Of a stretch of 64,000 nt of DNA, positions 25,991 to 39,029 are shown one piece after another. Made by a program: the position numbers and the translations under genes. Below the pieces are notes generated by a model. It saw nothing but the letters and a program-made list of their open reading frames with translations. It had not been told where the DNA came from and searched no databases. Each line of letters begins with the position of its first letter. Positions within the stretch are counted from its first letter, which is position 1. The stretch spans positions 3,057,001 through 3,121,000 of the forward strand of contig JACCIC010000051.1 of assembly GCA_018907035.1 (NCBI GenBank). Direction: 5' to 3'. The DNA is from Sycobia sp. Sy_11 (lineage: Eukaryota > Arthropoda > Insecta > Hymenoptera > Epichrysomallidae).

Positions 25991-27161
25991 CAAAAGTGTT
26001 ACATGGTCCTATTGCTATGATTACTATATGAATTATATTTATTAAATAAAAAGTAAGTAACAAACGTTCGATACAGGCATAAGAAATAATCATATGTATA
26101 CTATTAATTGTATTGAAACATATTTTTAAATATTATAATTTCTATCACATTGTATTATACCAAGAACATTTTTAATCATAGTAAAATTGTTACCACACTG
26201 TTAAATGTTTAATATTTTATATTTTATATCATAGAAATAATTAACCAATTATTGATTTCATTTTTATCTCTTAAAATGAAATTCAAAGGACTATATAATA
26301 CGTTAAAAATAATTTTAAGCATCAGTTTTTATCTATAGTTTATTAGTTTTTAATACTTCTAATTGAGGATTTTTTTTATTATAGTAGTTTAGAAAGAAAA
26401 ACCACTACACACATGTAAAAATTATACAGTGGTACAATTTTGAAAACAAAATTATAAATGATTTGTATATTATATATATAGAAATAAGATAATCATCTTT
26501 TGGTATTTGATAAAATTTGTTAATATAATCTTACACCTCTATCAAATCAAAAAAGATATGCATTAAAGGTTTTAATATATCTTTTTAATAATGATTTTTC
26601 AATTTCTATATTCAAATACATTTCCTAGTTAAATAATTTTAAATTAATAAGTTTACCTTCGCATTTTACACCTTGACGTACAAGACCAAAAAGCATTTCA
26701 CCACAAAAATCACAAAATGTAGGTGCTTTATAAGAGTGTACTGACAATGCATGTGGTCGGATAGGAATCTGTTCAGTTGGCACTTGTGCTAAAAAATTCA
26801 GTAATAGAATAATTATATTGAAGTGTACAATATGCATTTTATCATTTTTAAAATATATTATTTAATAATAATATACATTACATTTAAGTATCTTACCTGA
26901 TATTACAATCTCAACTAAAGTTTCATCAATAATTTCAGTCGTGTTTGTAATTAATTGTAATATGTTTGTAGAGTTATAGTTATGTTTAAAGAGTAGTAAT
27001 CTTTCAAACAACTGTGTTAAGCCATGTTCAGGACACTTAGTATTAATAAAATCACAGGCAAACTCTTTAAGAGATTTTAAAGTTAAGCATCCAAATTCTA
27101 CAGTCACAGTATCTCGTATTAAACCAAACTGGAAAAGGAATGTGACTTCCGTTCCCTCCAT
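19233..27161 (-). CDS. PKD: Protein kinase D (PKD family Ser/Thr kinase), 12 coding exons, 820 aa
   Basis: Exons in order: 26897-27161, 26657-26788, 24968-25173, 24542-24821, 24163-24284, 24026-24078, 23830-23953, 23619-23751, 23359-23541, 22519-23268, 19662-19747, 19233-19361. They total 2463 nt with all phases consistent. Residues 1-88 are the N-terminal ubiquitin-like dimerisation domain. C1a spans 101-149 and C1b 236-285, with full His/Cys zinc sets; these bind diacylglycerol at Golgi and plasma membranes. A PH domain covers roughly 371-480. The kinase domain starts near 519: glycine loop GSGQFG 528-533, Lys550, HCDLKPEN with Asp644, DFG Asp665. The activation loop [18 protein letters not shown] has Ser676 and Ser680, matching the phosphorylation sites of mammalian PKD1. 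The C-terminal tail is [12 protein letters not shown] to THESDDARW. The last exon is strikingly GC-rich. Its acceptor is AAG rather than CAG or TAG. Confidence 0.95.
20540..20930 (+). repeat. Copy of a dispersed AT-rich repeat
   Basis: This stretch in PKD intron 11 parallels 32.26-32.52 kb. Both have a TTATGAATATC block, then AAAAATATTTCAAYAAAT..TTGTAG..ATTAAAATA, then a pyrimidine-rich stretch ending TTTCTG. Boundaries are approximate. Confidence 0.45.
21230..21600 (+). pseudogene. Truncated mariner transposase remnant
   Basis: Plus-strand sequence in PKD intron 11 encodes the mariner N-terminal domain: [19 protein letters not shown], then [20 protein letters not shown]. After a frame change it continues with [20 protein letters not shown], which is the end of the second helix-turn-helix. 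The initiating part (from ATG at 21231) is in another frame. Nothing recognisable of the catalytic domain follows, so the copy was cut off about 110 codons in. A possible left terminal repeat (TTAGGAGGCAAACTTTG near 21090) has no visible partner. It is diverged and AT-shifted, hence older than the copy at 61-1216. Confidence 0.85.
21768..21960 (+). repeat. Copy of a dispersed AT-rich repeat
   Basis: The block GTTACTACAATATTTGTAATCAATACGATAAAA matches the form seen near 32.42 and 4.03 kb. It lies directly after the mariner remnant in PKD intron 11. Confidence 0.45.
25942..25986. repeat. (GA)n microsatellite
   Basis: A pure GA tract in PKD intron 2, between the two exons that encode C1a. Confidence 0.95.
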
Positions 27162-28164
27162 CTTTACTTTTATTTACTGAAAAAAATTATCTTTGTTATC
27201 ATAATACAAATATTTCTATTTATTTAATAAAAATTACTACATTTAAAAATTTTATTTTTAAATGACATTATTATTAATTTTAGACTTGAAATTAAATTTA
27301 AAATATAAAAGAATCCTGTAATTTAATTCAGCTTATATATTTATTCAACTTTTTTCTGTAATTATAGACTTTAGAGTTATATTTTAAAAATGAAATTCAG
27401 ATTTTTTATAAGGAAATAAAGGTATAAGAATTCTAAAAACTCATGTACTTCAACATCCTGATCTTAAACTATAAATATTTCTATTTAGTAGACAATATGT
27501 CATCGACAGTTCATAAAAAACAGTTATTCAATATATAGACAAATAAAATATCTTTGACTAAGATCAATTATTTAGTTTGATGTTATTGAACGATGAAATC
27601 TTCTACAAAAAACTTTACCCTATCTGTTTCACAGTAAAGAACATCTAACTGATTTGAGAATTACACAAATAGAAACACATAATATTATTCCAATCCAAGT
27701 AGTTTCACATAAAACTCTGGAACTTTAAGATTAAAAATTTTTTAAGTTAAGTATCTGTCACAAATAAATATATTTTTTTAAACATATAATCAAGTTAAAC
27801 AACTAAAACTTCCGTAATATAAATCAATGAAAGTAAATTTAAACTATCAATGCGATTTTGGATTACAAAGTGAAAAATTATCTATATATAAACAATATAA
27901 TATTACGAATATCGAGACAGCGTTCAAATAATCACGGTAAAAACTGCAACAGAATCGGAAGAGAGCGCATGAAGTCTCTCTCAAAACTATAGCCCACTAT
28001 GACACACATTCGTCGTGGATGACATTTTACAGTTTTCTCACAGGCGCATAGGCAGGCGGCAGAGCGCATCTTTGCCTCTCTCTTATAAGTATAACCCCAG
28101 CATAAGCGGAGTAAGAGCAGGTAAGCGCGTCAGGCAGTAGGCTATCTCTTACCTTCTTTCTCTT

Positions 28165-28196
<32 letters not shown>

Positions 28197-28500
28197 GTTC
28201 TCTTTCTCGATATAAGCCTTTTACGAGTAAAACGCTTCCGACGTTCCAACCCGTGTCGGCTGTGTCCGATTTGAGCCCCCCTCTCTTTCTCTTTCTCAAT
28301 CTCTTCAGCTGATGTGTAGCTGCTGACTGCTGTAGGCTGTAGGCCAGTTCTTTTCTGTATACGGCTGTTATTATTATGCGCGGCAGTAATCTCCTTTCTC
28401 TTGCTCTTTTTCCGCGTTCTTTTACATTCCTCGACTCTTACAGCAACAACTGGCGACAAAAGAGTAGCAAGTATAATAAGGATTTTCGTGGCATCGGATT
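27162..28500 (-). promoter_or_regulatory. PKD 5' UTR, 5' UTR intron and probable promoter
   Basis: The PKD start codon lies 16 nt downstream of a strong acceptor (TTTTTTTCAG, ending at 27178). About 1 kb upstream is a good donor (AAG then GTAAGAG; exon edge at 28153). A 5' UTR intron at 27178-28152 is therefore likely. The UTR exon would contain the GA-rich tract at about 28156-28205. Sequence from about 28.0 to 28.56 kb is markedly less AT-rich than its surroundings, as expected near a promoter. The transcription start cannot be fixed from sequence alone. Confidence 0.55.
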
Positions 28501-28659
28501 CCAATAATCCACCTCCCTTTTTCATTGCTTCGTCACCCTGACCGACCGGTGTCTGATGCTGTCCACGTACTGCAGAGCATTGTATTAATGTAATATGTAC
28601 AAGTTAATAACGTGAATAATAATAATTAGCCACTCCAAAATCAACACTTTTACATATCT

Positions 28660-28797
<138 letters not shown>

Positions 28798-29617
28798 TAA
28801 TTGCCCTACTTTATGAATACATATTTAGAATACCACAAATAAGTGGTCTTAACTGGTTTTGGTCCGGCAAGTATATGGTTGGCTTTAATACACATATCGG
28901 ATCTGGTTGATGGCCTGGAGTTTCGTGGCGTTTTTTTTGTTTGCTCAGAATACGTTAAGCGCATGTAGCTTTTTTCTCTCAGTACGTTATATATCTATAT
29001 ATTATATTATACGGTATAATTTCTGCAAAAAAATTATTAACATTAAAAAATTGTTTAATTTTAAAAGCCAATTATTCTCATTCAGTTTCAAAACATCGTA
29101 GCGTGAGATATGTACCTTTTTGAACCGAAAAGTAGGTTGAAAATTCTTTACGGCTTTTGATTTTGATTGTTTTCTGACACTTTTAAAATGATGTATAAAT
29201 ATGCGCAAGATATTTTTTCAAAATTAAGAAGATAAGAGATACTTTTAAGCTTATATTTTTATCAAAGTTGCTGATAAACTTACACAGGTTTGTCGAAATT
29301 GAGAAATTTTGCTAATATATTAAGGTTTAAAACGTGATCTTCAATGTTAAGGCTAAGTAATGTTGAGTTATAATTAATAAAAAATCTATATTAGAATACA
29401 ATAAAAAAATTAAAACTTCAATGTGACTTTTCAAAATAATAAAAATGATATTGTCATAATTTAACCATTTTTTAACCAATATACGGTATATACGTGAGAT
29501 TTAATATATATCATTCGGTATCGATTGGTGCTGAAATCCAATATTTTATTAATTCAATTCATGAGCAAAGATCAAATCTATACATACAAAAATATATAGA
29601 GTTAATAGAAGAATATA

Positions 29618-29621
<4 letters not shown>

Positions 29622-29680
<59 letters not shown>
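29622..29680. repeat. (TA)n microsatellite
   Basis: A pure TA tract of about 29 units in intergenic DNA. Confidence 0.95.
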
Positions 29681-29683
<3 letters not shown>

Positions 29684-30800
29684 TTCGTTTAATAGCGTAG
29701 CAATCCGGTTATTATGGTACACACCTATGTCAGTGTTATTGCTTTAATTAAAAAATAATTTTTATTAATTTACGACTATCATGCAAAGTTACAAAGATTG
29801 TATATTGCTATAAAATTATTAAAATAAGTAGAGGAAAAACTATTTAATATATATTCTTTAGATTCAATGTATAGGTATATTAAATATATAATACAAAAAT
29901 GTTTGTATAGTTTATAAGCTAGTTTAGAAGCTGAAAACTTTGATGTTAAAAATGAAAAAGCATTAAACTTGACAGTATAGCCATGCAATTTTGTTCTATC
30001 AAAATATAAATAAACAAATGATACATTTGGTACTTTATTGTTACATATATGTAGTCAAAGTTACAGTGGGAGTAATAAAATACTGACGAAGTGTCTAAAA
30101 TTTTAGCTGCTATTCGAAAGAACTATTATATTTTTGATTTTATAAAATAATATTTTTTATTAATAATTAGATTTTTGGGTTATTGATTACGAATACATCA
30201 TAGTGACAACAGGCATCTACTGTAAGAAACCTAGAAAAATCACACGGTTTATTAAACAATTTTGAATATTTAAAAAAATGTTTGAAATACAATAAGTTAT
30301 AGATATGTTTATCCAAATGCATATTTTATATTTTAAGCATTTTTACTCCATTTTTACTGCTTATATATCTTGTATATGCAAACTGAAATACAATCATTTT
30401 TATTGTTATTGTGATTTTTATTGAAAACTATAAGTTATATAGAGCAGCAATATATAGTACATAAAATATACATTTTATAAATAAAATCTCTAACTTTTAT
30501 TAAAAACATGTATAAATACTGAAAATTGTTTGATGCATCATGATTTTTATAGGTATTGTTTATCGGTTTCACCATGAAAATACATTGGACGCTGATTTTA
30601 TTACATTCGCAATTATCGTAACAAGAAAAGATAATTCTACAAAATTTCAACACAATCGAAGATAACTTTTTCAGAACAAAAAATTCAGCTTCAGGGATAT
30701 GCTTATATAATATCTATAATAAAAAATCAAGCTTATGGTCTCAATCAAATGAACACACAGTAGATGAAACTATTGTGTTATATTCACTCGATCGCCTAGG

Positions 30801-30848
<48 letters not shown>

Positions 30849-30868
30849 TTATTTATTTATTTATTTAT
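30801..30868. repeat. (TA)n followed by (TTTA)n
   Basis: About 21 TA units pass directly into six TTTA units. Confidence 0.93.
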
Positions 30869-32745
30869 CAAACCACGGCCTTTGTGCAGTCCATCCTTAT
30901 GCATGTCAAAGTTCATTTGCAGATTCAGAATATAATCATCTGGTATTTATCGATGTTCATTAATTCTTATATATAGCTAACATGTTCTAGATGAAGATGT
31001 CGAGACAACGCATATAAGCATTTGATTTTGACGCTTTTCCATTAATATCCGTAAGTAAGACAGTCCGATCAAAGGGAGGAACATAATATGCGCTGTGCTT
31101 GTAGCTGCAATGATGCGGATATACGGATTTATAGATTTATATATACATATTTACACACGCACGCACGCACGCAGGCATGCACACACACGCGCGTACACCC
31201 ACACCCACACAAAATACATTCAAGTGACATTCACACAAACTTATATATCAGAAGACAGATAGAGCCTTGGCATTAACGGGCATAGGCGCCGCATTTTTTT
31301 TTATATATAGACTTATATAATGTATATGCTCGTAAAGCAAGAGCGGTATGAAAAATAAGAGGATATACATCATTGTTCGCCTCTTTATTGTGTATTATAG
31401 GCTTTTTTTAAAGAAATATATACATCTGTATAACAATCATAATTATGAAGGGATGTTACATTAATATGTTAGTAGATATTCTTACCCTTATTTCCCATTT
31501 TTTGCATCTTTAATTTAAAGCTTTTATATAATATAGTGCACATATGGGTTGCCAGATCTAAACTTATATATATGTATATAACATCTAATTAGACTTCCGC
31601 CAATAAACAATTGATATGTATATGTAGGAAAAGAAAATATATTAAACGCATTATATACAAAATTAAACATGATTTATATAGTATGTTGACATTTGTCATA
31701 TACCGTATTAACACAATAATATCTAAAAATATTTTAATTAGAAGAATTATTAACATTTCTGTAGTTATTGATTAAATTATTTCAATCCTATAAGTATTCA
31801 TCATTGTACAGAAAGATTTATTTATTCATAGATCATAGAAAAATTCTAGACTATACTAGATCTACCACATGCCAACGAGACGAGCGGTTTATAAATTAAA
31901 ATTGTGTAAATACAACTTATTACAGGTACATATGTCTACATACATCATTATATACAATATACATATATAGTATGAACAATGGATTACGGCCTGCGGGTGG
32001 GATTGATTTGAATCGGTTTTTGTTCTTTCTCTATTTATTATCGCCCTTCCAGCGACCTAATATTTTTCTCTGACCGCACACGCACCACTGTTCATTTATC
32101 TGCCACTTTTATTATTTTTTTTCAATATTTATTTCTATACCTTTGCTCTTTTCTCTGTATTATTATTTTGTTCTTTTGTTATCGTGTCTTTTTTAAAAGG
32201 ACTTCCGAAGAACAGCCACTCCTGATTTTACTCAAAATTTGTAGTGTTATCTTTTTAAGTCGCTAATTATGAATATCGCACAAATAAAACCATAAAAATG
32301 AAAAAAAAAATTCAAAAAAATATTTCAACAAATATTGTAGTTATTATTAAAATATATTTGTATCCATGCATGTTTCCTCTAAAAAGAATTTCTGTATGTT
32401 TAATTTTCGTCAAAAGCTACTACGATATTTGTAATCAACACTCCCAAAATACGTAAAGATACAAATTTTCATCAAAATCCATTTTTTATTTTTCATAAAT
32501 ATTATATTTTCTATAATATTTTCTAAACATTATATTTAAAAAGCTACTTATAATAATACTATTACTCTCATTCATTTTCGTAAATTGATATAAAATCAAA
32601 TTTCATAAATTTAAATCATCATATTTTCATCAAATTTAAATTTCAGGTGCTTTACAAAAATATTCTTCATATAAAATGTTATTCTATTAGGTGTTTTAAT
32701 TGTGACACATGATATAAATTTTAACGTTTTTTAGAATATATGATT

Positions 32746-32882
32746 AAAATAGTACATTGTGACATAAGGGAGCAAAATAGGCGTTTTCCGACGAGGGTAT
32801 GTTTACCGCCAGAGCAAAGCGAGGGCGTCAAATTACCCGAGTCCGAAAATGCCTTTACTCGCGTGTGTCACATACTATTTTC
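32746..32882. repeat. GC-richer inverted repeat (foldback-like)
   Basis: The arm at about 32746-32796 (AAAATAGTACATTGTGACA, then GCGTTTTCCGACGAG) is imperfectly complementary to the arm at about 32838-32882 (CGAGTCCGAAAATGCC, then TGTGTCACATACTATTTTC). The roughly 40-bp spacer contains AGAGCAAAGCGAGGGCG. No transposase is present. A non-autonomous palindromic element is the best description. Confidence 0.6.
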
Positions 32883-33217
32883 CCATACGAGGGCGGTTTT
32901 TCTTTCTCAAAGAAATGCACAAAAAATTGAACGGCAAACTCACCGAATTAAAGAATGTCACCCCCCCCCCCATGTGTTAGTCATACTTAGATAGAGCGAG
33001 CGGGTATAAAATCTAAAGGTCCAAATGATACTCGCTCTGAAATAAGTTGCCCTAAAATAAAATGTAATTCGTTGGGTTTAAAAAAAATATAATATTATCG
33101 GTTTTTTTTATTAAGGTTATACGTGCAATTTACTTGAATTGAACAAAATTAAATTAAATAATTTCCTCTTATTTGGAAATTAATATAGTATGTTAAGAAG
33201 AGATGTAGGATTGGATG

Positions 33218-33250
33218 TTGGGGGTGCAGGGGGTGAAACCCCCAACCCCC
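33218..33250. repeat. G/C-run hairpin
   Basis: GTTGGGGG and CCCCCAAC can pair around a spacer that itself holds a GGGGG run; further C and G runs follow (to about 33257). In a genome this AT-rich such runs are exceptional. The sequence belongs to the compact repeat cluster 32.7-33.6 kb. Confidence 0.7.
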
Positions 33251-33397
33251 GGCGGGGGAAAAGTAAAATTCTGCTTTCTGATTGGTCGGGAAGCGGCCAT
33301 AAACACTTTTTCTGCCTAGGGAGGAAAAGTAGTATTTTGCTCCCTCTAGACAGCTGCAGAAAATGGTATTTTGCACCCCGAGTGCCGGAATAGTACA

Positions 33398-33511
33398 TTT
33401 CTTACCGAGTATGGAAAGGCTTTATTTACGAAACGAGAGGTTTGCGGCTCGAGGCGAAGCCGAGGGTTGTAACGAGGTTCGTAAGAAAGCCTTTTCGTAC
33501 TACGTAAGGAC
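33398..33511. repeat. Inverted repeat with CGAAGCCGAGG core
   Basis: Arms at about 33398-33434 (GAAAGGCTTTATTTACGAAAC) and 33475-33511 (GTTCGTAAGAAAGCCTTTTCG) are complementary with few mismatches. Between them lies a GC-rich core, GGCTCGAGGCGAAGCCGAGG, which is itself partly self-complementary. Just upstream, three degenerate units of the form AAAAGTA.TATTTTGC occur at about 33257, 33327 and 33358. It reads as a non-autonomous repeat element, not a gene. Confidence 0.6.
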
Positions 33512-33599
33512 TCTATATTTTTCCTCGTGAGAACCGGAATCAAGCGTGAAGGTGCGATTTGTAGGTTAGTATGAGGAAAAATATATTATTTAAAAAAGT

Positions 33600-34500
33600 T
33601 CCTCAAAATCTATATGTTAGTATAAAATTAATAATTATTATTTATAATATAGTAAATATTTATTTAAGCAATCTTTTGATTATTTTTTCATTCAAATAAA
33701 TGTCAATTGTATTAAAATCCTTATTATTAATATTTTACAGCTGAATGTATCAATATAATTATTAAAAAACTAAGCCAATATATGAACAATTTAAGACTTT
33801 AACAATGAATAATATTTTAAGTAAGCTTATAAAATATAAAATTATAATAAAATACATGTTTCATATATAAATTAAATTCTACCATATGCAACATATAGTA
33901 TAATTTTAAACTAATAAGTGTTGTACTTGAAAAAATTAAAAAAATATATTATTATGGATCTTAGTAAAAATATACTTATAAATCATTTATCAACGAAAAA
34001 TTTAATAAAAGCTGAAAATTGTAATTTATATAACATGTTACTATTTTATTATTTTATTATTATTTTAATATTATTTTTTCTGAGTTAATTTCTTTTTTAT
34101 TTAAAACAATTTTTTCTTTGTTTTTTAACTCCATAGGTAATTTGTAAATACCATTTTTCTTTATTTCGCGCATTCGTTTAATATTATTATCAATACTTAG
34201 AAACTAGGTGATTTAATCATGATCTGTGCATATATAATTCATGTAAGAGCACACAATTTGGTATAATGGTGCATAAAACCATGACAAATCAATATTTTGA
34301 TATAGATAAAAGACTTACCCTTAATAGAAAAATGTAAAATGATATCAGGTAAAAGATACACAATAGGTGTAATAATGCGAAACGTATACAATAATTATTT
34401 GTTCCGTAACTTCAATTTTTTGTACATATATTTTTATTTATTCATGAAATATAAGAATCAAAAATCTTCATAAATATAAAAATTTATAATTACACAGATC
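33600..34500. other. AT-rich intergenic DNA and Pcd 3' flank
   Basis: No exon or repeat boundary is seen between the repeat cluster and the stop codon of the carbinolamine dehydratase gene. The right end is presumably its 3' UTR. Confidence 0.5.
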
Positions 34501-34506
34501 TTTTTA

Positions 34507-35385
34507 TTATTGATCATTCACAGATTTCGAAGCCTTATCAATAAAATTTGCAAGTTTAATATCCCGTTGAGATAAACCATTTACATCGTGGGATGACAAC
34601 GTTATATTCACTTTATTATAAACATTAAACCATTCGGGATGATGGTCCATTTTTTCAGCTTGCATTGCAATTCTTGTCATAAATCCAAATGCCTAGAAAA
34701 GTATTAAATTTATTTTATAAAACATTATTTTGCTTTGACATAATTCAAAATAAATTTATATGAGAAATAACCTGATTAAAATTTGTAAAAACAAATTCTT
34801 TATACAGAGCATCTCTGTTTGATTGGATAGTCCACCCGTTTGACAATAGTGGATTTACATTATTTTCTCTTTCTTCTGTAGTCAACTTCGGCTGCAATGT
34901 TTGAGAAAAATTTTTTAATTTATATAAAATAATATTTGTTTTTTTAAAAGCGATAGCAAAGAAGATATTATTTTTTAATTATCTTCGAAACGCCAATACA
35001 TTAAGAAAAATAAAGTTCGTACGTTTCATAAATTTTGAATTAATGATCACCAAAATAAAACATTTAGCCATTTTAATTATTTAAAAATTGTAAATAATTA
35101 TTTCCAATTGGGAGTTTAAATTATGCTAAACATTAAAAAAAAAAAAAAAAATGCATATATGAATAATCCTTCAAAAAACATTTAACTTGTTGGTAGAAAA
35201 ACTTTTTTACAACCCCTATTCTCGATTAAACTTTTTTCTTAATGATAGTAGCTTTAACTAATAAATAAATAATATGATATCTTATTTTTTAAAAAACTTC
35301 TGTTTTATAATTAGCAATTTAGGAAATTAGCAATAAAATTAAAGAAAAATTATTCAAAAAATAATGTAATTTTAATTTTTTAAGG

Positions 35386-35445
<60 letters not shown>

Positions 35446-36238
35446 GTTATTAATCGCAATCAGAATTATATTTTTTTAAAACAAGATACTCTTTTGTATG
35501 CAATAAGAAAAATTTTCTCTCTTCATTTTACTTTACATTTGATATATCTTGCTACTATGTTCTAATAATTTTGAATGCACTTTGGTGATGTTTTTTAATA
35601 TGATAATGAACATTTCACCGGTATTTGCAGATACTTTTTTATTACATTTTAAAAGTGCCAAGAAAAAACTTGGTTTTTGAATACGAGAGGCTCGTAAACT
35701 ACTCGAATTTGAAACTTAAACTATGTTTTGTGACGCGTATATAAAAACTCAACGACTTTCCTTTTGACATTATGAAAACTAACATTCAAAATGCTATATT
35801 TTTTAAAATAAAAAACTTATTTAAGATATTTAAAACACTATATTTATTTGTGTTATTTTTTGAGAAAATTCAGTTTTTTGTAGTTTTTTAGTAATTACTC
35901 AATCAATTAATTTAGTAATTACTCAATTAATCAAAAATTGATCATACAAAATTAATAAAGATTTTGTATATAAAAAAATTATATATGAAGGATATATTTA
36001 ATTTCATTATTAAAATTTTAGTTAAGTTCCTGATGAGAAGCCAAAATGTCTTGAAACGTTGATACGTCGGTTCGGTAAATTTGGTGGTAAATGTTAAATT
36101 ATCTTTAGCTAACAATCGTATATTTATTATTTTTATTATTTTTTAGCAGTAGTATTTATAGTTTGATAAAAATATTTGTTAGTTTAATTCACAACAGACG
36201 ATATAAACATAATTTTAATTTTTACAAATTGTGTTTGG

Positions 36239-36293
<55 letters not shown>

Positions 36294-38389
36294 TCATTCT
36301 TAGCATCTGTTGATAGAATCCGTTTTATTCTATAGTTTGCACCGGATTTTACACGTTCTCTAATTTGTTGATATAACTTGCATCGCGGACGAATCCAGTG
36401 AGAAAATAAATTGATTATGAGTCTATAATATATAATTCTACAAAAAAGCACATTCTTCCTAAATTATGAATCCAATCTTTAAGGGGGTAGCAAAGAGCTT
36501 ACGATGGTTTGTAATAAAATTATGTCATCGCATCGCATGTGATTTATAATTTTCGGATCGAATTGTCGCTTGGCACAAATTAAAGTGATATCAACTCTTT
36601 TGTTTTGATGACAGGATGGCAGCAGATGACAGCTACCTTGCTTAATAGCACATTTTATTTACCACCTCGCGTTGTATTTTGTAAATTTTATCATGAGGTA
36701 TCGTTTTCTATAAATTATAATGGTATCAGCTTTGTTTTCTCTAGTAACAGCTAAATAACTTAAATTTTTCCATCTATAATGTTTCAAAATTGATTATGAA
36801 AATCTTCGTATTATAATTGTAAATTTTGATTACGACATTATATTAATGCTGCAACAAAACAACTATAATGTGGACATACAGAAAGATTCGAATTAACTGT
36901 ATTATATCAAAAAATCAATTAATGCCATGAACTTGAAAAAGAAAAGCGTGGGTCCCTAGAAAAGTTCCTGGTTTGAAAGTGATATTTAATTCATCCATGC
37001 TTTTCTAGTTAGTCAAAAATTTGATGAATATTTGGGATACTTTTAAATTTAAGTTCAGTTTATTAGAATTTTAGTTTATACTTTTTAATTCAATTTTTTA
37101 TGTTTAGCTCAATTTGAATTATTTATTTTATATTTTTTAATTCATTTTTCTCAATATTTATATGTATAGACTGACTAAAATCACCCAATCTACATCACGC
37201 ATTCGATACCCTGCATATTCTGATCTAGATATTACAATCAAATTTGTCATCTGGGATGAAAGTTTGTACAATTTTCCCATTCTATAGAACGTGTGAAAGT
37301 GTGTAAAATTTATTTTTCAAGATCTGAAAAAAATCCGTACAAAAATATCCCTGCATACACCACAATGAGTTTAAAAAAGCATATATAAATAAAAAATATA
37401 GTAGTTTTTAAAAGGACAACGTTATTGGATTTATTCATATATATGGCAAAAAGTCCAGTTGCAAATTTTTACGTAAATTTCGTAATTCACGTTTCTATGT
37501 AAAATGACCTACTTTTTCCGATTTTGGGAACTCTTACAAAAAATAAAAAGTATATATATATAAAATTAAAAGTTAAAAAAGACTCAAATCTTTTCATGAT
37601 TTTGAAATCCATTAAATATTTTTGTCTAAAATTTGTAAAAAAAATTTTTTTTTTTCGGGGATGTTTTCATCTTTAATAAGTTTTATGAGTAATTTTTAAC
37701 ACTGATTGCTACAATAACTGTTGGCTTTACTAATAGCCAATATTCACAATTTCCGAATTACAAGGTTTACTTGTATAATAAAATAAATATTTTAAAAAAT
37801 GAAACATGGAAAAATAAAAAAAATTTAAAGAGGTTCATCATGGATTTTTTAAATATTTGCTTTTTAGGAATTAGGAATATAACTTTATAGCATATTGAAT
37901 ATATAATATTAGCAGTTTTAGAGCGAAGATATTCACCACGATTTTTTTTTAATTTATCGAGATTTACCTATATATAGCATTTGCTATCTGCTAAATGAAA
38001 ACTAAATTATATTTTTTAAACTTGATCTTATAATCAGAAGCGCATTTGATGATTTTTCTCATTTTCAAAGGTATATCAATTCGTAATTACGAAAATTTTT
38101 CAAGTTTAAAATAACTCAATACAATATGGCTCTTTTGATGCTTATGATCATTATTTTGAGACTTGCTAAACTGGTTTTTATTTCAACCCCCAAGGTCACC
38201 GTTCAATATATGTAAAAATGGACAGGTTTTTCTGTTAATCTTTAAATATTTATAATTCCTTAAAAATAATAGTAATTTATATCACTACAAAACAGATGAG
38301 TCGTTTAAAACATAATCATAACGTTTGCAGTTTCCAAAAAACAATACAATGCTAGAATAAATATGTAATTTTTGAAAAAATATGCAAGA

Positions 38390-38448
<59 letters not shown>

Positions 38449-38602
38449 CGTATCTGAATATATAAGATAAAAGTTTTTAATTAATAATATTATATTTTTT
38501 CGAACTATTACTTTTTATTCAAAGAATATATTAGAGAATATATTAAATTTGGAGTTTTTTCGTACAATTATAAAAATGATTTTAACTAATATACATTTCA
38601 AT

Positions 38603-38665
<63 letters not shown>

Positions 38666-38975
38666 CTGATTAATTGTACTAAATATTACTAATTATTTTG
38701 ATAATTTCTGAATATTATTTTGAATTTGATGAAGACAATTGTATTGAAAAATAATATTTAAAATGATTTGACGACTATACAATATAATAAAGACGGAGAA
38801 ATAATTAAATCGTAAATTATAATGCTGCAACTAAAATATACATCTTATCTTTTAAATGATTTTATTGATTGAGAACTTTAGAAAAATATTGCACTAAATT
38901 AATTAACAAATTATATATAATGTGAAAAATTAAACACTTTATTGAAAGTTGGTATAGTATATATTTATTATTATA

Positions 38976-39029
<54 letters not shown>

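Larger units (their letters stand above)
28800..32740. other. AT-rich intergenic DNA, no gene seen
   Basis: No supported exon or RNA gene. It contains (TA)n tracts, a short CA/GCAC-rich stretch at about 31150-31210, and at about 32230-32560 a further copy of the dispersed AT-rich repeat (CAAAAGCTACTACGATATTTGTAATCAACACTCCC). Confidence 0.55.

Noticed and set aside
25823..26093. Frames containing (RE)n or (LS)n
   Set aside because: They are translations of the GA microsatellite in a PKD intron.
28142..28525. A 127-codon minus-strand frame with a signal-peptide-like start
   Set aside because: Its C-terminal half is the translation of a GA microsatellite and it contains no domain. It overlaps the probable PKD 5' UTR exon and its donor site.
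33218..33257. A G-quadruplex
   Set aside because: Only three G runs occur on one strand before the C runs; a hairpin is the better-supported structure.
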